Part shown: positions 16,790 to 25,164 of the stretch, one piece after another
Numbering within the stretch: position 1 is the stretch's first letter
Layout of the letters: every line of letters starts with the position of its first letter
Assembly: GCA_003243275.1 (NCBI GenBank)
Contig: QFQR01000001.1
Location: 496,001-560,000, forward strand
DNA: 64,000 bases
Direction: 5' to 3'
DNA from: Leifsonia xyli
GTDB lineage: Bacteria > Actinomycetota > Actinomycetes > Actinomycetales > Microbacteriaceae
Translations under genes and position numbers: made by a program
Notes under the pieces: generated by a model
Seen by the model: only the letters and a program-made list of their open reading frames with translations
What the model was told of the DNA's origin: nothing
Databases searched by the model: none

Positions 16790-18154
16790 GTGTCGTACCG
16801 CGCGCTCTCGTACTGGCACGACTCCGTCGCGGCCTCGGGCGACGCGCTCGATCCCCGGCCCGCGCTCGATCAGGATGCGGATGCCGACGTCGTCATCGTC
16901 GGCGCCGGCCTGACCGGCCTCTGGACCGCGTGGTACCTCGCCGAGCGCGAGCCGGAGGCCCGCATCCTCGTGCTCGAAAAGGAGATCGCCGGGTTCGGGG
17001 CCTCCGGACGCAACGGCGGCTGGTGCTCGGCCCTGTTCCCACGCTCGACGGCCTCGCTCGCGAAGCAGCACGGGCGGGATGCGGCGCTCGCCATGCGGCG
17101 CGCCATGATCGACACCGTCGGCGAGGTGGGGCGCGCCGCCGCCGAGGCCGGCATCGACTGCGACTACGCGCGCGCGGGCACCGTCGTCTACGCCCGCTCG
17201 GGCGTGCAGGAGCGCGCCGCGCGTGCCGAGGTCGAGGAAGCGGCCGGATTCGGAGTCGACCCGTTCGAATGGTGGGGAGCGGATCGGGTGCACGCCGCCG
17301 GCGCCGTGGGCGGGGTCTACGACCCGAACTGTGCGCGGCTGCATCCGGCCAAACTCGTGCGCGGGCTCGCCAGGGCTCTCGAGGCGCGCGGGGTGCGCAT
17401 CGCCGAGGGAACCACGGTGGAACGGGTCGATCCGGGGCGGGTCGCGACCAACCGCGGCACGGTGCGCTGCGATCGCGTCGTCATCGCGGTCGAGGGATAC
17501 GGTGCCGCACTCGCCCAGACGCATCGCAGCATCCTGCCGCTGTACTCGCTCATGATCGCCACCGAGCCGCTGCCTGCCGCCTTCTGGGACGAGGTCGGCA
17601 TCCCGCACGGTCGCACCTTCAGCGACTACCGCCACCTCATCATCTACGGGCAACGCACGGCAGACGACCGCTTCGCCTTCGGCGGGCGCGGGGCGCGCTA
17701 TCACTTCGGCAGCGCCATCCGCGGCGAATACGACCGGGTGGAGAAGGTCTTCAGCCACCTGCGGCGCACGCTCGGCGAGCTGTTCCCCGCGCTCGGCGAC
17801 ACCGCCGTCACCCACCGCTGGGGTGGTCCGCTGGGGGTTCCCCGCGACTGGCACGCCGCCGTGCGGTTCGACCCCGCCACCCGCATCGGATGGGCGGGCG
17901 GCTACGTCGGCGACGGCCTGTCGACCACCAACCTGGCCGGCCGCACCCTCGCCGACCTGCTCACCGGCGCCGACACCGAGCTCACCCGCCTGCCCTGGGT
18001 GGGGCACCGCTCGCCCGACTGGGAGCTCGAACCGCTGCGCTTCCTCGGGGCCAACGCGGGCCTCGTCGCCATGACGGCAGCGGATGCCGAGGAGCGTGCC
18101 ACGGGACGCGCCTCGCTCGTCGCGCGGGCCATGGGGCCGCTCACGGGCCACTGA
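16790..18154 (+). CDS. FAD-dependent amine oxidoreductase (DAO/PuuB-like)
   Basis: The 454-residue protein starts at a GTG 2 nt after the aminotransferase stop. It has an N-terminal FAD dinucleotide fold (VVIVGAGLTGLWTAWYLAE, about residues 36-54) followed by GASGRNGGWCSALFP, a pattern of gamma-glutamylputrescine oxidase and related DAO-family enzymes. It ends with the GWAGGYVGDGLSTTNLAGR flavin-proximal segment. It would oxidise an amine or a derivatised polyamine to the aldehyde. With the dehydrogenase and aminotransferase it completes an amine catabolic set. No glutamylputrescine ligase gene is present, so the substrate may be a free amine. Confidence 0.88.
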   Translation: MSYRALSYWHDSVAASGDALDPRPALDQDADADVVIVGAGLTGLWTAWYLAEREPEARILVLEKEIAGFGASGRNGGWCSALFPRSTASLAKQHGRDAALAMRRAMIDTVGEVGRAAAEAGIDCDYARAGTVVYARSGVQERAARAEVEEAAGFGVDPFEWWGADRVHAAGAVGGVYDPNCARLHPAKLVRGLARALEARGVRIAEGTTVERVDPGRVATNRGTVRCDRVVIAVEGYGAALAQTHRSILPLYSLMIATEPLPAAFWDEVGIPHGRTFSDYRHLIIYGQRTADDRFAFGGRGARYHFGSAIRGEYDRVEKVFSHLRRTLGELFPALGDTAVTHRWGGPLGVPRDWHAAVRFDPATRIGWAGGYVGDGLSTTNLAGRTLADLLTGADTELTRLPWVGHRSPDWELEPLRFLGANAGLVAMTAADAEERATGRASLVARAMGPLTGH

Positions 18155-18195
18155 TCCGATCGCGGCGGCGCGGGAATAGCGCGGCCGGATCTCTG

Positions 18196-18225
18196 GTTGA
18201 CTTGTCGTTGAAGTTGACTTGTCAA
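18196..18225. promoter_or_regulatory. Repeated GTTGACTTGTC motif upstream of yceI
   Basis: The 11-mer GTTGACTTGTC occurs at 18196-18206 and again at 18213-18223, spaced 17 nt start to start. The second copy extends to the palindrome TTGAC-TT-GTCAA (18214-18225). This resembles a regulator-binding site overlapping a -35-like TTGACT. MarR-family control is common for yceI genes, but no such regulator is encoded nearby. Confidence 0.5.
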
Positions 18226-18256
18226 TCAAATCGTTCGCCGTGAAGGAGCAACACCC

Positions 18257-18820
18257 GTGACCGCACAGACCACCCTGACCACCCATCCGCAGTTCACCGC
18301 CGGAACCTGGAAGCTCGACACCGCCCACTCGGAGCTGTCGTTCTCGGTGCGCCACCTCGTGGTCTCCAAGGTGCGCGGCGTCTTCGAGAACTTCGACGTG
18401 ACGATCGTCACCTCGCCTGACGAGAGCGAGACCACCCTCGAGGCGACCATCGACATCGCCAGCGTCGACACCCGCAACGAGATGCGCGACGGCCACCTCC
18501 GCACCGGCGACTTCTTTCTCGTCGACGAGCACCCGACCGCCACCTACCGTGGCACCGCGGTCACCCTGGACGGCGACCACTTCACCGTCGAGGGCGAGCT
18601 CACGCTGCGCGGGGTCACCCGCCCCGTCGCGCTGAAGGGCGAGTTCCTCGGCATCGTCACGAACGGCTACGGCCAGACCGTCGCCGCGGCCAGCGCCACC
18701 ACCACCATCAACCGCACCGACTTCGGGGTCAACTGGAACACCGCCCTCGAGGCCGGCGGGATGACCCTCGGCGACGACGTGGCCCTCACCTTCGAGCTGC
18801 AGGTCGTCAAGCAGGACTGA
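18257..18820 (+). CDS. YceI-family lipid-binding protein
   Basis: This 187-residue protein starts at a GTG after the Shine-Dalgarno GAAGGAG. It has the YceI lipocalin-like barrel pattern: TWKLDTAHSELSFSVRHLVVSKVRGVFENFD at residues 16-46, MRDGHLRTGDFFLVDEHPTATYRG around 77-100, and ends with GDDVALTFELQVV. Members bind isoprenoids or fatty acid amides and respond to stress. No signal peptide is present, so it is probably cytoplasmic, unlike E. coli YceI. It is a single-gene unit closed by the hairpin at 18832-18876. Confidence 0.93.
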   Translation: MTAQTTLTTHPQFTAGTWKLDTAHSELSFSVRHLVVSKVRGVFENFDVTIVTSPDESETTLEATIDIASVDTRNEMRDGHLRTGDFFLVDEHPTATYRGTAVTLDGDHFTVEGELTLRGVTRPVALKGEFLGIVTNGYGQTVAAASATTTINRTDFGVNWNTALEAGGMTLGDDVALTFELQVVKQD

Positions 18821-18831
18821 GGCCCCTCGGT

Positions 18832-18876
18832 CCCCCTCGCCCGGCGCCCGCAGGAGCGCGGCACCGGGCGAGGGGG
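18832..18876. terminator. Bidirectional 13-bp terminator-like hairpin
   Basis: CCCCCTCGCCCGG (18832-18844) pairs perfectly with CCGGGCGAGGGGG (18864-18876) around a 19-nt loop. It lies 11 nt after the yceI stop and 9 nt after the stop of the convergent aldo/keto reductase, so it can terminate both genes. Confidence 0.75.
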
Positions 18877-18885
18877 TCGACGGCC

Positions 18886-19860
18886 TCAGTCGGCAGACGG
18901 GGTCGTCGCGGGGAACAGCGCATCGATCGCCGCGACCTCATCCGCCGTCGGACGCCACCCCGAACCCGCCCGCGCGTTCGCGACGATCTGCTCGGGGCGC
19001 GTCGCACCCGCGATGACGCTCGAGAGCTCGGGGCGCGCGAGCAGCCAGCCGAAAGTCGCCTCGAGGATGCCGATCCCGCGCTCGGCGGCGAACGCCTCGT
19101 AGGCCTCGATCGCATCCCACGGCGCGTTCTCCGCGATATGCGGACGCTGCCGTCCGATCCGGCTGTCGGCCGGCCGCTCGGTGCGGCTGAAATTGCCCGT
19201 GAAGAGGCCGTTCGCGAGCGGGAAGAAGGGCAGGAAGCTGAGCCCCCGCTCCCGCACGGCGGGCAGCACCCGGGTCTCGGCGGAGCGGGCGAGCAGGCTG
19301 TACTCGTTCTGCGCGGAGACGAAACGCGCCGTTCCGAGCGAGGCGGCCGCGTCATCCGCGGCCCGGATGGCGTCGCTCTCGAGGTTGGAGTGCCCGATCA
19401 GGCGCACCTTCCCCTCTCGCACCAGTTCATCGAGCGCGCCGAGCGTCTCCTCGATCGGCGTCTCGGGATCCGGGGTGTGCAGTTGGTACAGCTCGATGCG
19501 GTCGGTCTGCAGCCGTCGCAGCGAGCCCTCGACGGCTGCCCGGATGTAGGTGCGACCGCCCCGCGGGCCGAGATCGGCGAGCGGTGACGGGAAGTCCTGG
19601 TGGCCGAATTTGGTCGCGATGACCGCCTCCTCGCGCCGCCCGCGCAGCGCCTCGCCGAGGAGGGTCTCGCTGAGCCCGTACTCGGCGCCGTAGATGTCGG
19701 CGGTGTCGAAGAAGGTCACCCCGGCGTCGAGCGCGGCGACCACGACATCCGTCGCGCCCTGCTGGGTGCGGGTGAGCGTGTCGACGCGCCCGAGGTTGTT
19801 GCAGCCGAGGCCGACGACCGACACGTGCACATCCGAGGGACCGAGGGCGCGGCTCTGCAT
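18886..19860 (-). CDS. Aldo/keto reductase (second copy)
   Basis: The 324-residue enzyme carries the AKR tetrad: Asp and Tyr in FFDTADIYGAEYG near residue 52, Lys in VIATKFGHQ near 80 and His in YQLHTPD near 125. It belongs to the YajO/GSP69-type NADPH-dependent branch, and the substrate is unknown. It shares the family but little local sequence with the reductase of the sugar operon. Its ATG is preceded by a leaderless-type promoter (TAGGCT then 6 nt). Confidence 0.92.
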   Translation of the reverse strand: MQSRALGPSDVHVSVVGLGCNNLGRVDTLTRTQQGATDVVVAALDAGVTFFDTADIYGAEYGLSETLLGEALRGRREEAVIATKFGHQDFPSPLADLGPRGGRTYIRAAVEGSLRRLQTDRIELYQLHTPDPETPIEETLGALDELVREGKVRLIGHSNLESDAIRAADDAAASLGTARFVSAQNEYSLLARSAETRVLPAVRERGLSFLPFFPLANGLFTGNFSRTERPADSRIGRQRPHIAENAPWDAIEAYEAFAAERGIGILEATFGWLLARPELSSVIAGATRPEQIVANARAGSGWRPTADEVAAIDALFPATTPSAD

Positions 19861-19866
19861 GTTCCG

Positions 19867-19872
19867 AGCCTA
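19867..19872 (-). promoter_or_regulatory. Leaderless-type -10 box of the aldo/keto reductase gene
   Basis: On the minus strand TAGGCT is followed by CGGAAC and then the ATG, so transcription should begin at the start codon. Confidence 0.6.
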
Positions 19873-19956
19873 CGCCGCCGCTCCTGCACAGCTGCGGGCG
19901 CGAGGCGACATCCAGCTGATGTCCGATTCCCGCCGGTGAGCGTCGGATGCCGGGGA

Positions 19957-19962
19957 TACTCT
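19957..19962 (+). promoter_or_regulatory. Leaderless-type -10 box of ogt
   Basis: TACTCT is followed by CGAACC and the ATG at 19969. There is no Shine-Dalgarno, which supports a leaderless ogt-tag transcript. Confidence 0.6.
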
Positions 19963-19968
19963 CGAACC

Positions 19969-20544
19969 ATGACCACCCCCGACCCCGCCTCCGACCCCGT
20001 CGCCCTGCGCCGCCTCCACAGCCCCCTCGGCCGCATCGAGGTGGTCGGCGACGGCTCCGCGATCATCGCGCTCTCGATCGAGCACGACGGGCTGCTCCCC
20101 CACGACGACCACGAGGAACGACCGGATGCGGTGACGACGCTCGCCGTCGCCCAACTCGAGGAGTACTTCGCGGGCCATCGCCACGACTTCGACGTGCCGG
20201 TGTCGCTCGCGGGCACCGATTTCCAGCGCTCCGTGTGGGAACGTCTCGTCGAGTTGCAGTGGGGCGAGGTCGTCTCCTACGGCGAGCTCGGGCAGACCAC
20301 CGGCCGCCCCACAGCCGGGCGCGCGGTCGGCGGCGCGGTCGGCGCCAACCCGGTGCCGATCATCGTGCCCTGCCACCGGGTGCTCGGCACCAACGGCGTC
20401 ATCACCGGCTACTCCGCCGGAGCGGGCATTCCCACGAAGGCGTGGCTGCTCGCGCACGAGGGCATCCCGCACAAGATGCCGGGAGGTTCCCGTTCCGACC
20501 CCGCCCCGATGCTCGACCTGCCGAGCGAGGGATCCGCGGCATGA
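19969..20544 (+). CDS. ogt: Methylated-DNA--protein-cysteine methyltransferase
   Basis: The 191-residue protein repairs O6-alkylguanine by transferring the alkyl group to its own Cys. The active site PIIVPCHRVLG lies near residue 130, preceded by the DNA-binding segment VSYGELGQTTGRPTAGRAVGGAVGANP. An N-terminal alpha/beta domain precedes it, and there is no Ada regulatory domain. I chose the ATG at 19969 because the -10 box sits 6 nt before it. The stop overlaps the tag ATG by 4 nt, so two alkylation-repair enzymes are co-translated. Confidence 0.95.
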   Translation: MTTPDPASDPVALRRLHSPLGRIEVVGDGSAIIALSIEHDGLLPHDDHEERPDAVTTLAVAQLEEYFAGHRHDFDVPVSLAGTDFQRSVWERLVELQWGEVVSYGELGQTTGRPTAGRAVGGAVGANPVPIIVPCHRVLGTNGVITGYSAGAGIPTKAWLLAHEGIPHKMPGGSRSDPAPMLDLPSEGSAA

Positions 20545-21122
20545 CGAGCCCCGACCTGGTCGCCCACGACGGCCGGCCGCGGTGCGGATGGGTCGGTGAC
20601 GACGACGAGTACCGCCGCTATCACGACGAGGAGTGGGGGCATCCGCTCCACGGCGATCGCGCGCTCTTCGAGAAGCTCTCCCTCGAGGCCTTCCAAGCGG
20701 GGCTCTCCTGGATCACGATCCTGCGGCGACGGCCCACCTTCCGCATCGCGTTCCGCGACTTCGAGTTCGGCGAGGTCGCCGAGTTCGACGACGACGACAT
20801 CGCGCGGCTGATGGCTGACACCGGCATCATCCGCAACCGGGCCAAGATCGAGGCGACGATCTCGAACGCACGGGTGACCCGCGAGCTCGTCCAGCAGGAT
20901 CCCGGCGCGCTCGACCGCCTCATCTGGTCGTTCGCGCCCGAGCACGGACTGCGCCCCCGCTCGCTCGCGGAGGTGCCGGCCGTCACCCCCGAGGCGACCG
21001 CGCTCAGCAAGGAGCTCAAGAAGCGCGGCTACCGCTTCGTCGGCCCCACCACGATGTACGCCCTCATGCAGTCGGCGGGCCTCGTCGACGACCACGTCGA
21101 AGGCTGCTGGCGCGCCCGCTGA
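20541..21122 (+). CDS. tag: DNA-3-methyladenine glycosylase I
   Basis: The 193-residue glycosylase shows the Tag signature: RCGWVGDDDEYRRYHDEEWGHPLHGDRALFEKLSLEAFQAGLSWITIL in the first 60 residues, with the Trp and Glu that bind 3-methyladenine, and a late GPTTMYALMQSAGLVDDHVEGCW with the zinc-binding His and Cys. It removes 3-methyladenine from alkylated DNA. Its ATG overlaps the ogt stop, so direct reversal and base excision of alkylation damage are made from one transcript. Confidence 0.95.
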   Translation: MTSPDLVAHDGRPRCGWVGDDDEYRRYHDEEWGHPLHGDRALFEKLSLEAFQAGLSWITILRRRPTFRIAFRDFEFGEVAEFDDDDIARLMADTGIIRNRAKIEATISNARVTRELVQQDPGALDRLIWSFAPEHGLRPRSLAEVPAVTPEATALSKELKKRGYRFVGPTTMYALMQSAGLVDDHVEGCWRAR

Positions 21123-21143
21123 GCGGCGTTCCTCGAGCTCCTC

Positions 21144-21893
21144 TCAGGCCGACACCACGAGGTCCAGCTCCCCCGGCGCGCCCGGTTCGAGGCGGATGCC
21201 CTCGCCCGCAGCCCACGCCGTCAGCGATGCCACATCCGGGTGCACGATCCCCGCGAGCAGCAGCGCTCGCGTCAGGTGCCCCTTGCCCGCCTTGTTGAAA
21301 TGGTTGAGCGCCCGGCGTCGCCCGCCCGCATCCGTCACGACCCGCACGAACACCGAATCCTCCCGCCGCGGCGCGGGCCCGAGCGCCGCATACGCCTCCG
21401 AGCGCAGGTCCAGCACGAGACCTGGCCGGGCCGCGACGACCGCCGCGATCGGCGAGGTCCAGAGCTGCTTCAGGGAGACGCCGGGCATCCGCGAGTCGGC
21501 GGACAGCCGATACGCCGGGATCGGATCCAACGCCCGCGTCAGCCCGAAAAGCGCCGAGGCGATCGCGAGGTGCTCGTGGGCGAACGACCGAGCCTCATCC
21601 GGCAAGGTGGCTGCGTCGAGCGCGTCATAGAGCACCCCGTCGTAGCGGTCGAGCGCCGGAAGCACGGGCGAGCGCCGGATGCGGCGATTGCGCTCCGCCT
21701 CGCCTGCCTGCGTCGGTCCCAACTTGAGCGCCACCCGCGACGCCTCGGGATCGCGGGCCAGCTCTTCGAGGGCGGCATGCGCCTCGCGCCGCGCAGCGGC
21801 CAGCGCGGGGAACCCGAGCGCCCGCGACGACAGTCGGCTGCCCTCGGCTCCGCCCTCCCGTTTCGTCTCGGAGGGCGGCAGCAGGATCAGCAC
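21144..21893 (-). CDS. yaaA: YaaA-family peroxide stress protein
   Basis: The 249-residue product begins at a GTG with MLILLPPSETKREGG, the characteristic start of YaaA/DUF328 proteins, and has the later block LKQLWTSPIAAV and the C-terminal FNKAGKGHLTRALL. In E. coli YaaA limits intracellular iron and DNA damage during peroxide stress. It lies 1 nt downstream of the small P-loop kinase gene and is likely co-transcribed with it. Confidence 0.92.
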   Translation of the reverse strand: MLILLPPSETKREGGAEGSRLSSRALGFPALAAARREAHAALEELARDPEASRVALKLGPTQAGEAERNRRIRRSPVLPALDRYDGVLYDALDAATLPDEARSFAHEHLAIASALFGLTRALDPIPAYRLSADSRMPGVSLKQLWTSPIAAVVAARPGLVLDLRSEAYAALGPAPRREDSVFVRVVTDAGGRRRALNHFNKAGKGHLTRALLLAGIVHPDVASLTAWAAGEGIRLEPGAPGELDLVVSA

Positions 21894-21894
21894 C

Positions 21895-22416
21895 TCAGCG
21901 TCGCAGGAACGCGAGCGCGCGTTCGACGTTCACGCCGAGAGGCTCGACCGAATCGAGGGTGATGCGGGCGATCGCGCCGCTGGCACCCGACCACTCCTCC
22001 CACTCGTCGAGGCTCTGCTCGACGGCGAAGGCACCCGGAAGCGCCGTCTCGGCCAGACGCTCGGCACGGGCGGCGAGGCGTTCGCCGTGCAGTTCAGCAT
22101 CCGAGCACACCACCTCGATGAACCGGATGTCGGCCTTCTGCCGCTCGGCGAGCTTCACCCACTGCTCGCGCGCGGGACTCACCGCGTTCACGGCGTCGAC
22201 GATGATGCTGCCCTCACCCGCGAGCACCGCATCCGCGAACGCCCCCGCGACGAGGTAGGCCGCGAGGCCCGTCGGCTGGTCGGCATCGATCCCCGCCGAC
22301 AGGATGGCGGTCTCGATCGGGTCGACCGACACGACGGGAACACCCATCCGATTGCCCACGACCTCGGCGATCGTGCTCTTCCCCGCAGCCGGGAGTCCCG
22401 CCATCACGATGAGCAT
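21895..22416 (-). CDS. Small AAA/P-loop kinase-like protein
   Basis: This 173-residue protein has a Walker A motif at the N-terminus (AGLPAAGKST, residues 6-15), a possible Walker B (SIIVDAVNAV near 77) and an Arg-rich LID-like region (ERLAARAERLAE). It resembles the zeta-toxin/gluconate-kinase-like predicted kinases of AAA family ATPase annotation; the substrate is unknown. A leaderless-type -10 box (TAGAGT, 6 nt) precedes the ATG. It forms a pair with yaaA. Confidence 0.82.
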   Translation of the reverse strand: MLIVMAGLPAAGKSTIAEVVGNRMGVPVVSVDPIETAILSAGIDADQPTGLAAYLVAGAFADAVLAGEGSIIVDAVNAVSPAREQWVKLAERQKADIRFIEVVCSDAELHGERLAARAERLAETALPGAFAVEQSLDEWEEWSGASGAIARITLDSVEPLGVNVERALAFLRR

Positions 22417-22422
22417 GGCTCT

Positions 22423-22428
22423 ACTCTA
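22423..22428 (-). promoter_or_regulatory. Leaderless-type -10 box of the P-loop kinase gene
   Basis: On the minus strand TAGAGT is followed by AGAGCC and the ATG. It sits just downstream of the ATP synthase terminator, so kinase-yaaA has its own promoter. Confidence 0.55.
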
Positions 22429-22450
22429 CGAGTCCGTCGGTCTCTTGCGC

Positions 22451-22473
22451 GGTCTGACGCGGAACGTCAGACC
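22451..22473 (-). terminator. Hairpin terminating the ATP synthase operon, overlapping the atpC stop codon
   Basis: On the minus strand GGTCTGACG pairs perfectly with CGTCAGACC around the loop TTCCG. The TGA stop of atpC (22469-22467) is inside the 5' arm, so ribosome release and hairpin folding are linked. A short purine-rich stretch, not U-rich, follows. Confidence 0.7.
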
Positions 22474-22724
22474 AACTCTGCGCGTCCTGCGACGATCGTG
22501 ACCGCGTTCCCCTGCACCGAGAGGAAGCCGTCCTCGACCCGCGCCACGACCCGGGTTCCGTCGCTCGCGGTGATCCGCGACTCGCCCGGAGCCAGGATCG
22601 CGAGCACCGGCTCGTGACCGGTCAGGATGCCGATCTCGCCGTAGAGGGTGCGGGCGACGACCTGACTGGCGTCGCCCGTCCACAGCTCGCGTTCCGCCGA
22701 GACGACGGAGACCTTGAGGGTCAT
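22467..22724 (-). CDS. atpC: F1Fo ATP synthase epsilon subunit
   Basis: The 85-residue product starts at the ATG 22724, 2 nt after the atpD stop. It shows the epsilon beta-sandwich: LKVSVVSAERELWTGDASQVVART, then GEIGILTGHEPVLAIL and VQGNAVTIVAGRAEL. It couples the gamma shaft to the c-ring and can inhibit ATP hydrolysis. It is shorter than the E. coli subunit because the C-terminal helical domain is absent, as in other actinobacteria with an 84-86 residue epsilon. Confidence 0.95.
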   Translation of the reverse strand: MTLKVSVVSAERELWTGDASQVVARTLYGEIGILTGHEPVLAILAPGESRITASDGTRVVARVEDGFLSVQGNAVTIVAGRAELV

Positions 22725-22726
22725 GA

Positions 22727-24193
22727 TCAGCCGTTCTCCTTCTGGAGCTGCGCCCACTTCGCCTCGACGTCGGCGATCGAGCCGACGTTGAAGAAGGCCT
22801 GCTCGGCGACGTGGTCGTAGTCGCCCTTGACGATGCCGTCGAACGACTCGATGGTCTCCTTGAGCGGCACCGTCGAGCCTTCGACGTTGGTGAACTTCGT
22901 CGCCATGTAGGTGTTCTGCGAGAGGAACTGCTGGATGCGGCGCGCACGCGACACCGTGATCTTGTCCTCTTCGGAGAGCTCGTCGACACCGAGGATGGCG
23001 ATGATCTCCTGGAGTTCCTTGTTCTTCTGCAGGATGGCCTTCACCGCGGTCGCGACCCGGTAGTGGTCCTCGCCCAGGTAGCGGGGGTCCATGATGCGCG
23101 AGGTCGAGGTGAGCGGGTCGACGGCCGGGTAGAGACCGCGCGAGGCGATCTCACGCGAGAGCTCGGTCGTCGCGTCGAGGTGCGCGAAGGTGGTCGCCGG
23201 CGCCGGGTCGGTGTAGTCGTCGGCCGGGACGTAGATCGCCTGCAGCGAGGTGATCGAGTGCCCACGCGTCGAGGTGATGCGCTCCTGGAGCACACCCATC
23301 TCGTCGGCGAGGTTCGGCTGGTAGCCCACCGCGGAGGGCATGCGGCCGAGCAGCGTCGACACCTCGGAACCGGCCTGCGTGAAGCGGAAGATGTTGTCGA
23401 TGAACAGCAGCACGTCCTGCTTCTGCACGTCACGGAAGTACTCCGCCATCGTGAGCGCGGAGAGAGCGACGCGCAGACGCGTCCCCGGCGGCTCGTCCAT
23501 CTGGCCGAAGACGAGGGCGGTCTTGTCGAAGACGCCCGCCTCCTCCATCTCGCCGATGAGGTCGTTGCCCTCACGGGTGCGCTCACCGACACCGGCGAAC
23601 ACCGAGACACCACCGTGGTTGGCGGCGACGCGGTAGATCATCTCCTGGATGAGCACCGTCTTGCCGACGCCCGCACCACCGAAGAGGCCGATCTTGCCAC
23701 CCTGCACGTACGGGGTGAGGAGGTCGATGACCTTGATGCCGGTCTCGAAGAGGTTGGTCTTCGACTCGAGCTGGTCGAAGGCCGGGGGCTTGCGGTGGAT
23801 GGGCCAGCGCTCGGTGACCTCGAGCTTCTCGCCGGGCTCGCCGTTGAGCAGGTCGCCCGTGACGTTCCACACGCGGCCCTTGGTGACGTCTCCGACCGGC
23901 ACCGAGATGGCAGCACCCGTGTCACGCACCTCCTGGCCGCGCACCAGACCGTCGGTCGGCTTGAGCGCGATCGCCCGCACCAGGTCGTCACCGAGGTGCT
24001 GTGCGACCTCGAGGGTCAGGGTCGAGGTCGCGTCGCCGATGGTGACCTCGGTCTGAAGGGCGTTGTAGATGTCGGGGATCGCGTCGTGCGGGAACTCGAT
24101 GTCGACGACGGGACCGGTGACACGCGCGATGCGTCCGACACCGCCCGCGGCGGGAGCCTCGGACGCCGTTGCCTTCTTGGTAGCGGTAGCCAT
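22727..24193 (-). CDS. atpD: F1Fo ATP synthase beta subunit
   Basis: The 488-residue catalytic subunit has the Walker A GGAGVGKTVLIQEM near residue 167, the catalytic Glu in VGERTREGNDL, Walker B VLLFIDNIFRFTQAGSEVS near 265 and the signature PAPATTFAHLDATTELSR. It synthesises ATP at the alpha-beta interfaces. The start has the Shine-Dalgarno AGGAAGAG. The gene lies between atpG and atpC in the usual order. Confidence 0.98.
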   Translation of the reverse strand: MATATKKATASEAPAAGGVGRIARVTGPVVDIEFPHDAIPDIYNALQTEVTIGDATSTLTLEVAQHLGDDLVRAIALKPTDGLVRGQEVRDTGAAISVPVGDVTKGRVWNVTGDLLNGEPGEKLEVTERWPIHRKPPAFDQLESKTNLFETGIKVIDLLTPYVQGGKIGLFGGAGVGKTVLIQEMIYRVAANHGGVSVFAGVGERTREGNDLIGEMEEAGVFDKTALVFGQMDEPPGTRLRVALSALTMAEYFRDVQKQDVLLFIDNIFRFTQAGSEVSTLLGRMPSAVGYQPNLADEMGVLQERITSTRGHSITSLQAIYVPADDYTDPAPATTFAHLDATTELSREIASRGLYPAVDPLTSTSRIMDPRYLGEDHYRVATAVKAILQKNKELQEIIAILGVDELSEEDKITVSRARRIQQFLSQNTYMATKFTNVEGSTVPLKETIESFDGIVKGDYDHVAEQAFFNVGSIADVEAKWAQLQKENG

Positions 24194-24211
24194 GGTTTCT
24201 CTTCCTGATCG

Positions 24212-25111
24212 TTACTTTGCCGAGCCGAGGGCGTCTGCGCCGCCCACGATCTCGGAAATCTGCTGGGTGATCTCCGCCTGACGCGCGTTGTTCGCGAGGC
24301 GGGTGTAGTCGCGGATGAGCTTGTCGGCGTTGTCGCTCGCCGACTTCATCGCCTTCTGCGTCGCGGCCTGCTTGGAGGCGGCCGACTGCAGCAGCGCGTT
24401 GAAGATCCGGCTCTCGATGTACACCGGGAGCAGCGCGTCGAGCACCTTCTCGGGCTCGGGCTCGAACTCGTAGAGCGGGAACACCTCGGTCGTGTCGGGC
24501 GCCTCGACGCCCTCGACGATCTCGAGCGGGAGCAGTCTGACGACCTCCGGCTCCTGCGTGAGCATCGAGACGAAGCGGTTGTAGACGATGTGGATCTCGT
24601 CGACGCCGCCCTCATCCGTCGGCTGCACGAAGCGTGCCACGATCGCCTCGCCGATCTCCTCGGCGGTCGCGAAGCTCGGGGTGTCGGTGTCGCCGATCCA
24701 GGCCCGTTCGGGTGTGCGCTTGCGGAAGTTGAAGTAGCTCACCCCGCGGCGGCCGACGACATAGTGCACGACCTCCTTGCCCTGCTCGGTCAGCAGGGTG
24801 GTGAGCTCCTCGCTCGCACGCAGCACGTTGGCGTTGAACGCGCCCGCGAGTCCGCGGTCCGAGCTGAACACCAGCACGGCCGCGCGGCGCACGTTCTCCG
24901 GCTCGGTCGTCAGCACGTGGCCGACGTTCGAGTAGGTCGCGACCGCCGACACGGCGCGCGTCACGGCGCGGGCGTACGGCGCGGACGCCGCCACCCGCTG
25001 GAGCGCCTTCTGGATGCGGCTCGCCGCGATCAGCTCCATGGCACGGGTGATCTTCTTGGTCGTCTGGGCAGAGCGGATCTTCTGCCGGTAGACCCGAAGC
25101 TGGGCTCCCAT
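24212..25111 (-). CDS. atpG: F1Fo ATP synthase gamma subunit
   Basis: The 299-residue central shaft has the N-terminal coiled helix RVYRQKIRSAQTTKKITRAMELIAASRIQKA and the C-terminal LIRDYTRLANNARQAEITQQISEIVGGADAL. These two helices form the rotor coiled coil inside the alpha3beta3 ring. The centre has the Rossmann-like domain (VLVFSSDRGLAGAFNANVLR). It lies between atpA and atpD in the operon. Confidence 0.97.
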   Translation of the reverse strand: MGAQLRVYRQKIRSAQTTKKITRAMELIAASRIQKALQRVAASAPYARAVTRAVSAVATYSNVGHVLTTEPENVRRAAVLVFSSDRGLAGAFNANVLRASEELTTLLTEQGKEVVHYVVGRRGVSYFNFRKRTPERAWIGDTDTPSFATAEEIGEAIVARFVQPTDEGGVDEIHIVYNRFVSMLTQEPEVVRLLPLEIVEGVEAPDTTEVFPLYEFEPEPEKVLDALLPVYIESRIFNALLQSAASKQAATQKAMKSASDNADKLIRDYTRLANNARQAEITQQISEIVGGADALGSAK

Positions 25112-25164
25112 GTCCTATCTCTTCCTGTCGATGTCTCGGTGAGGGCGTGATCCGTCGCAGCGGA

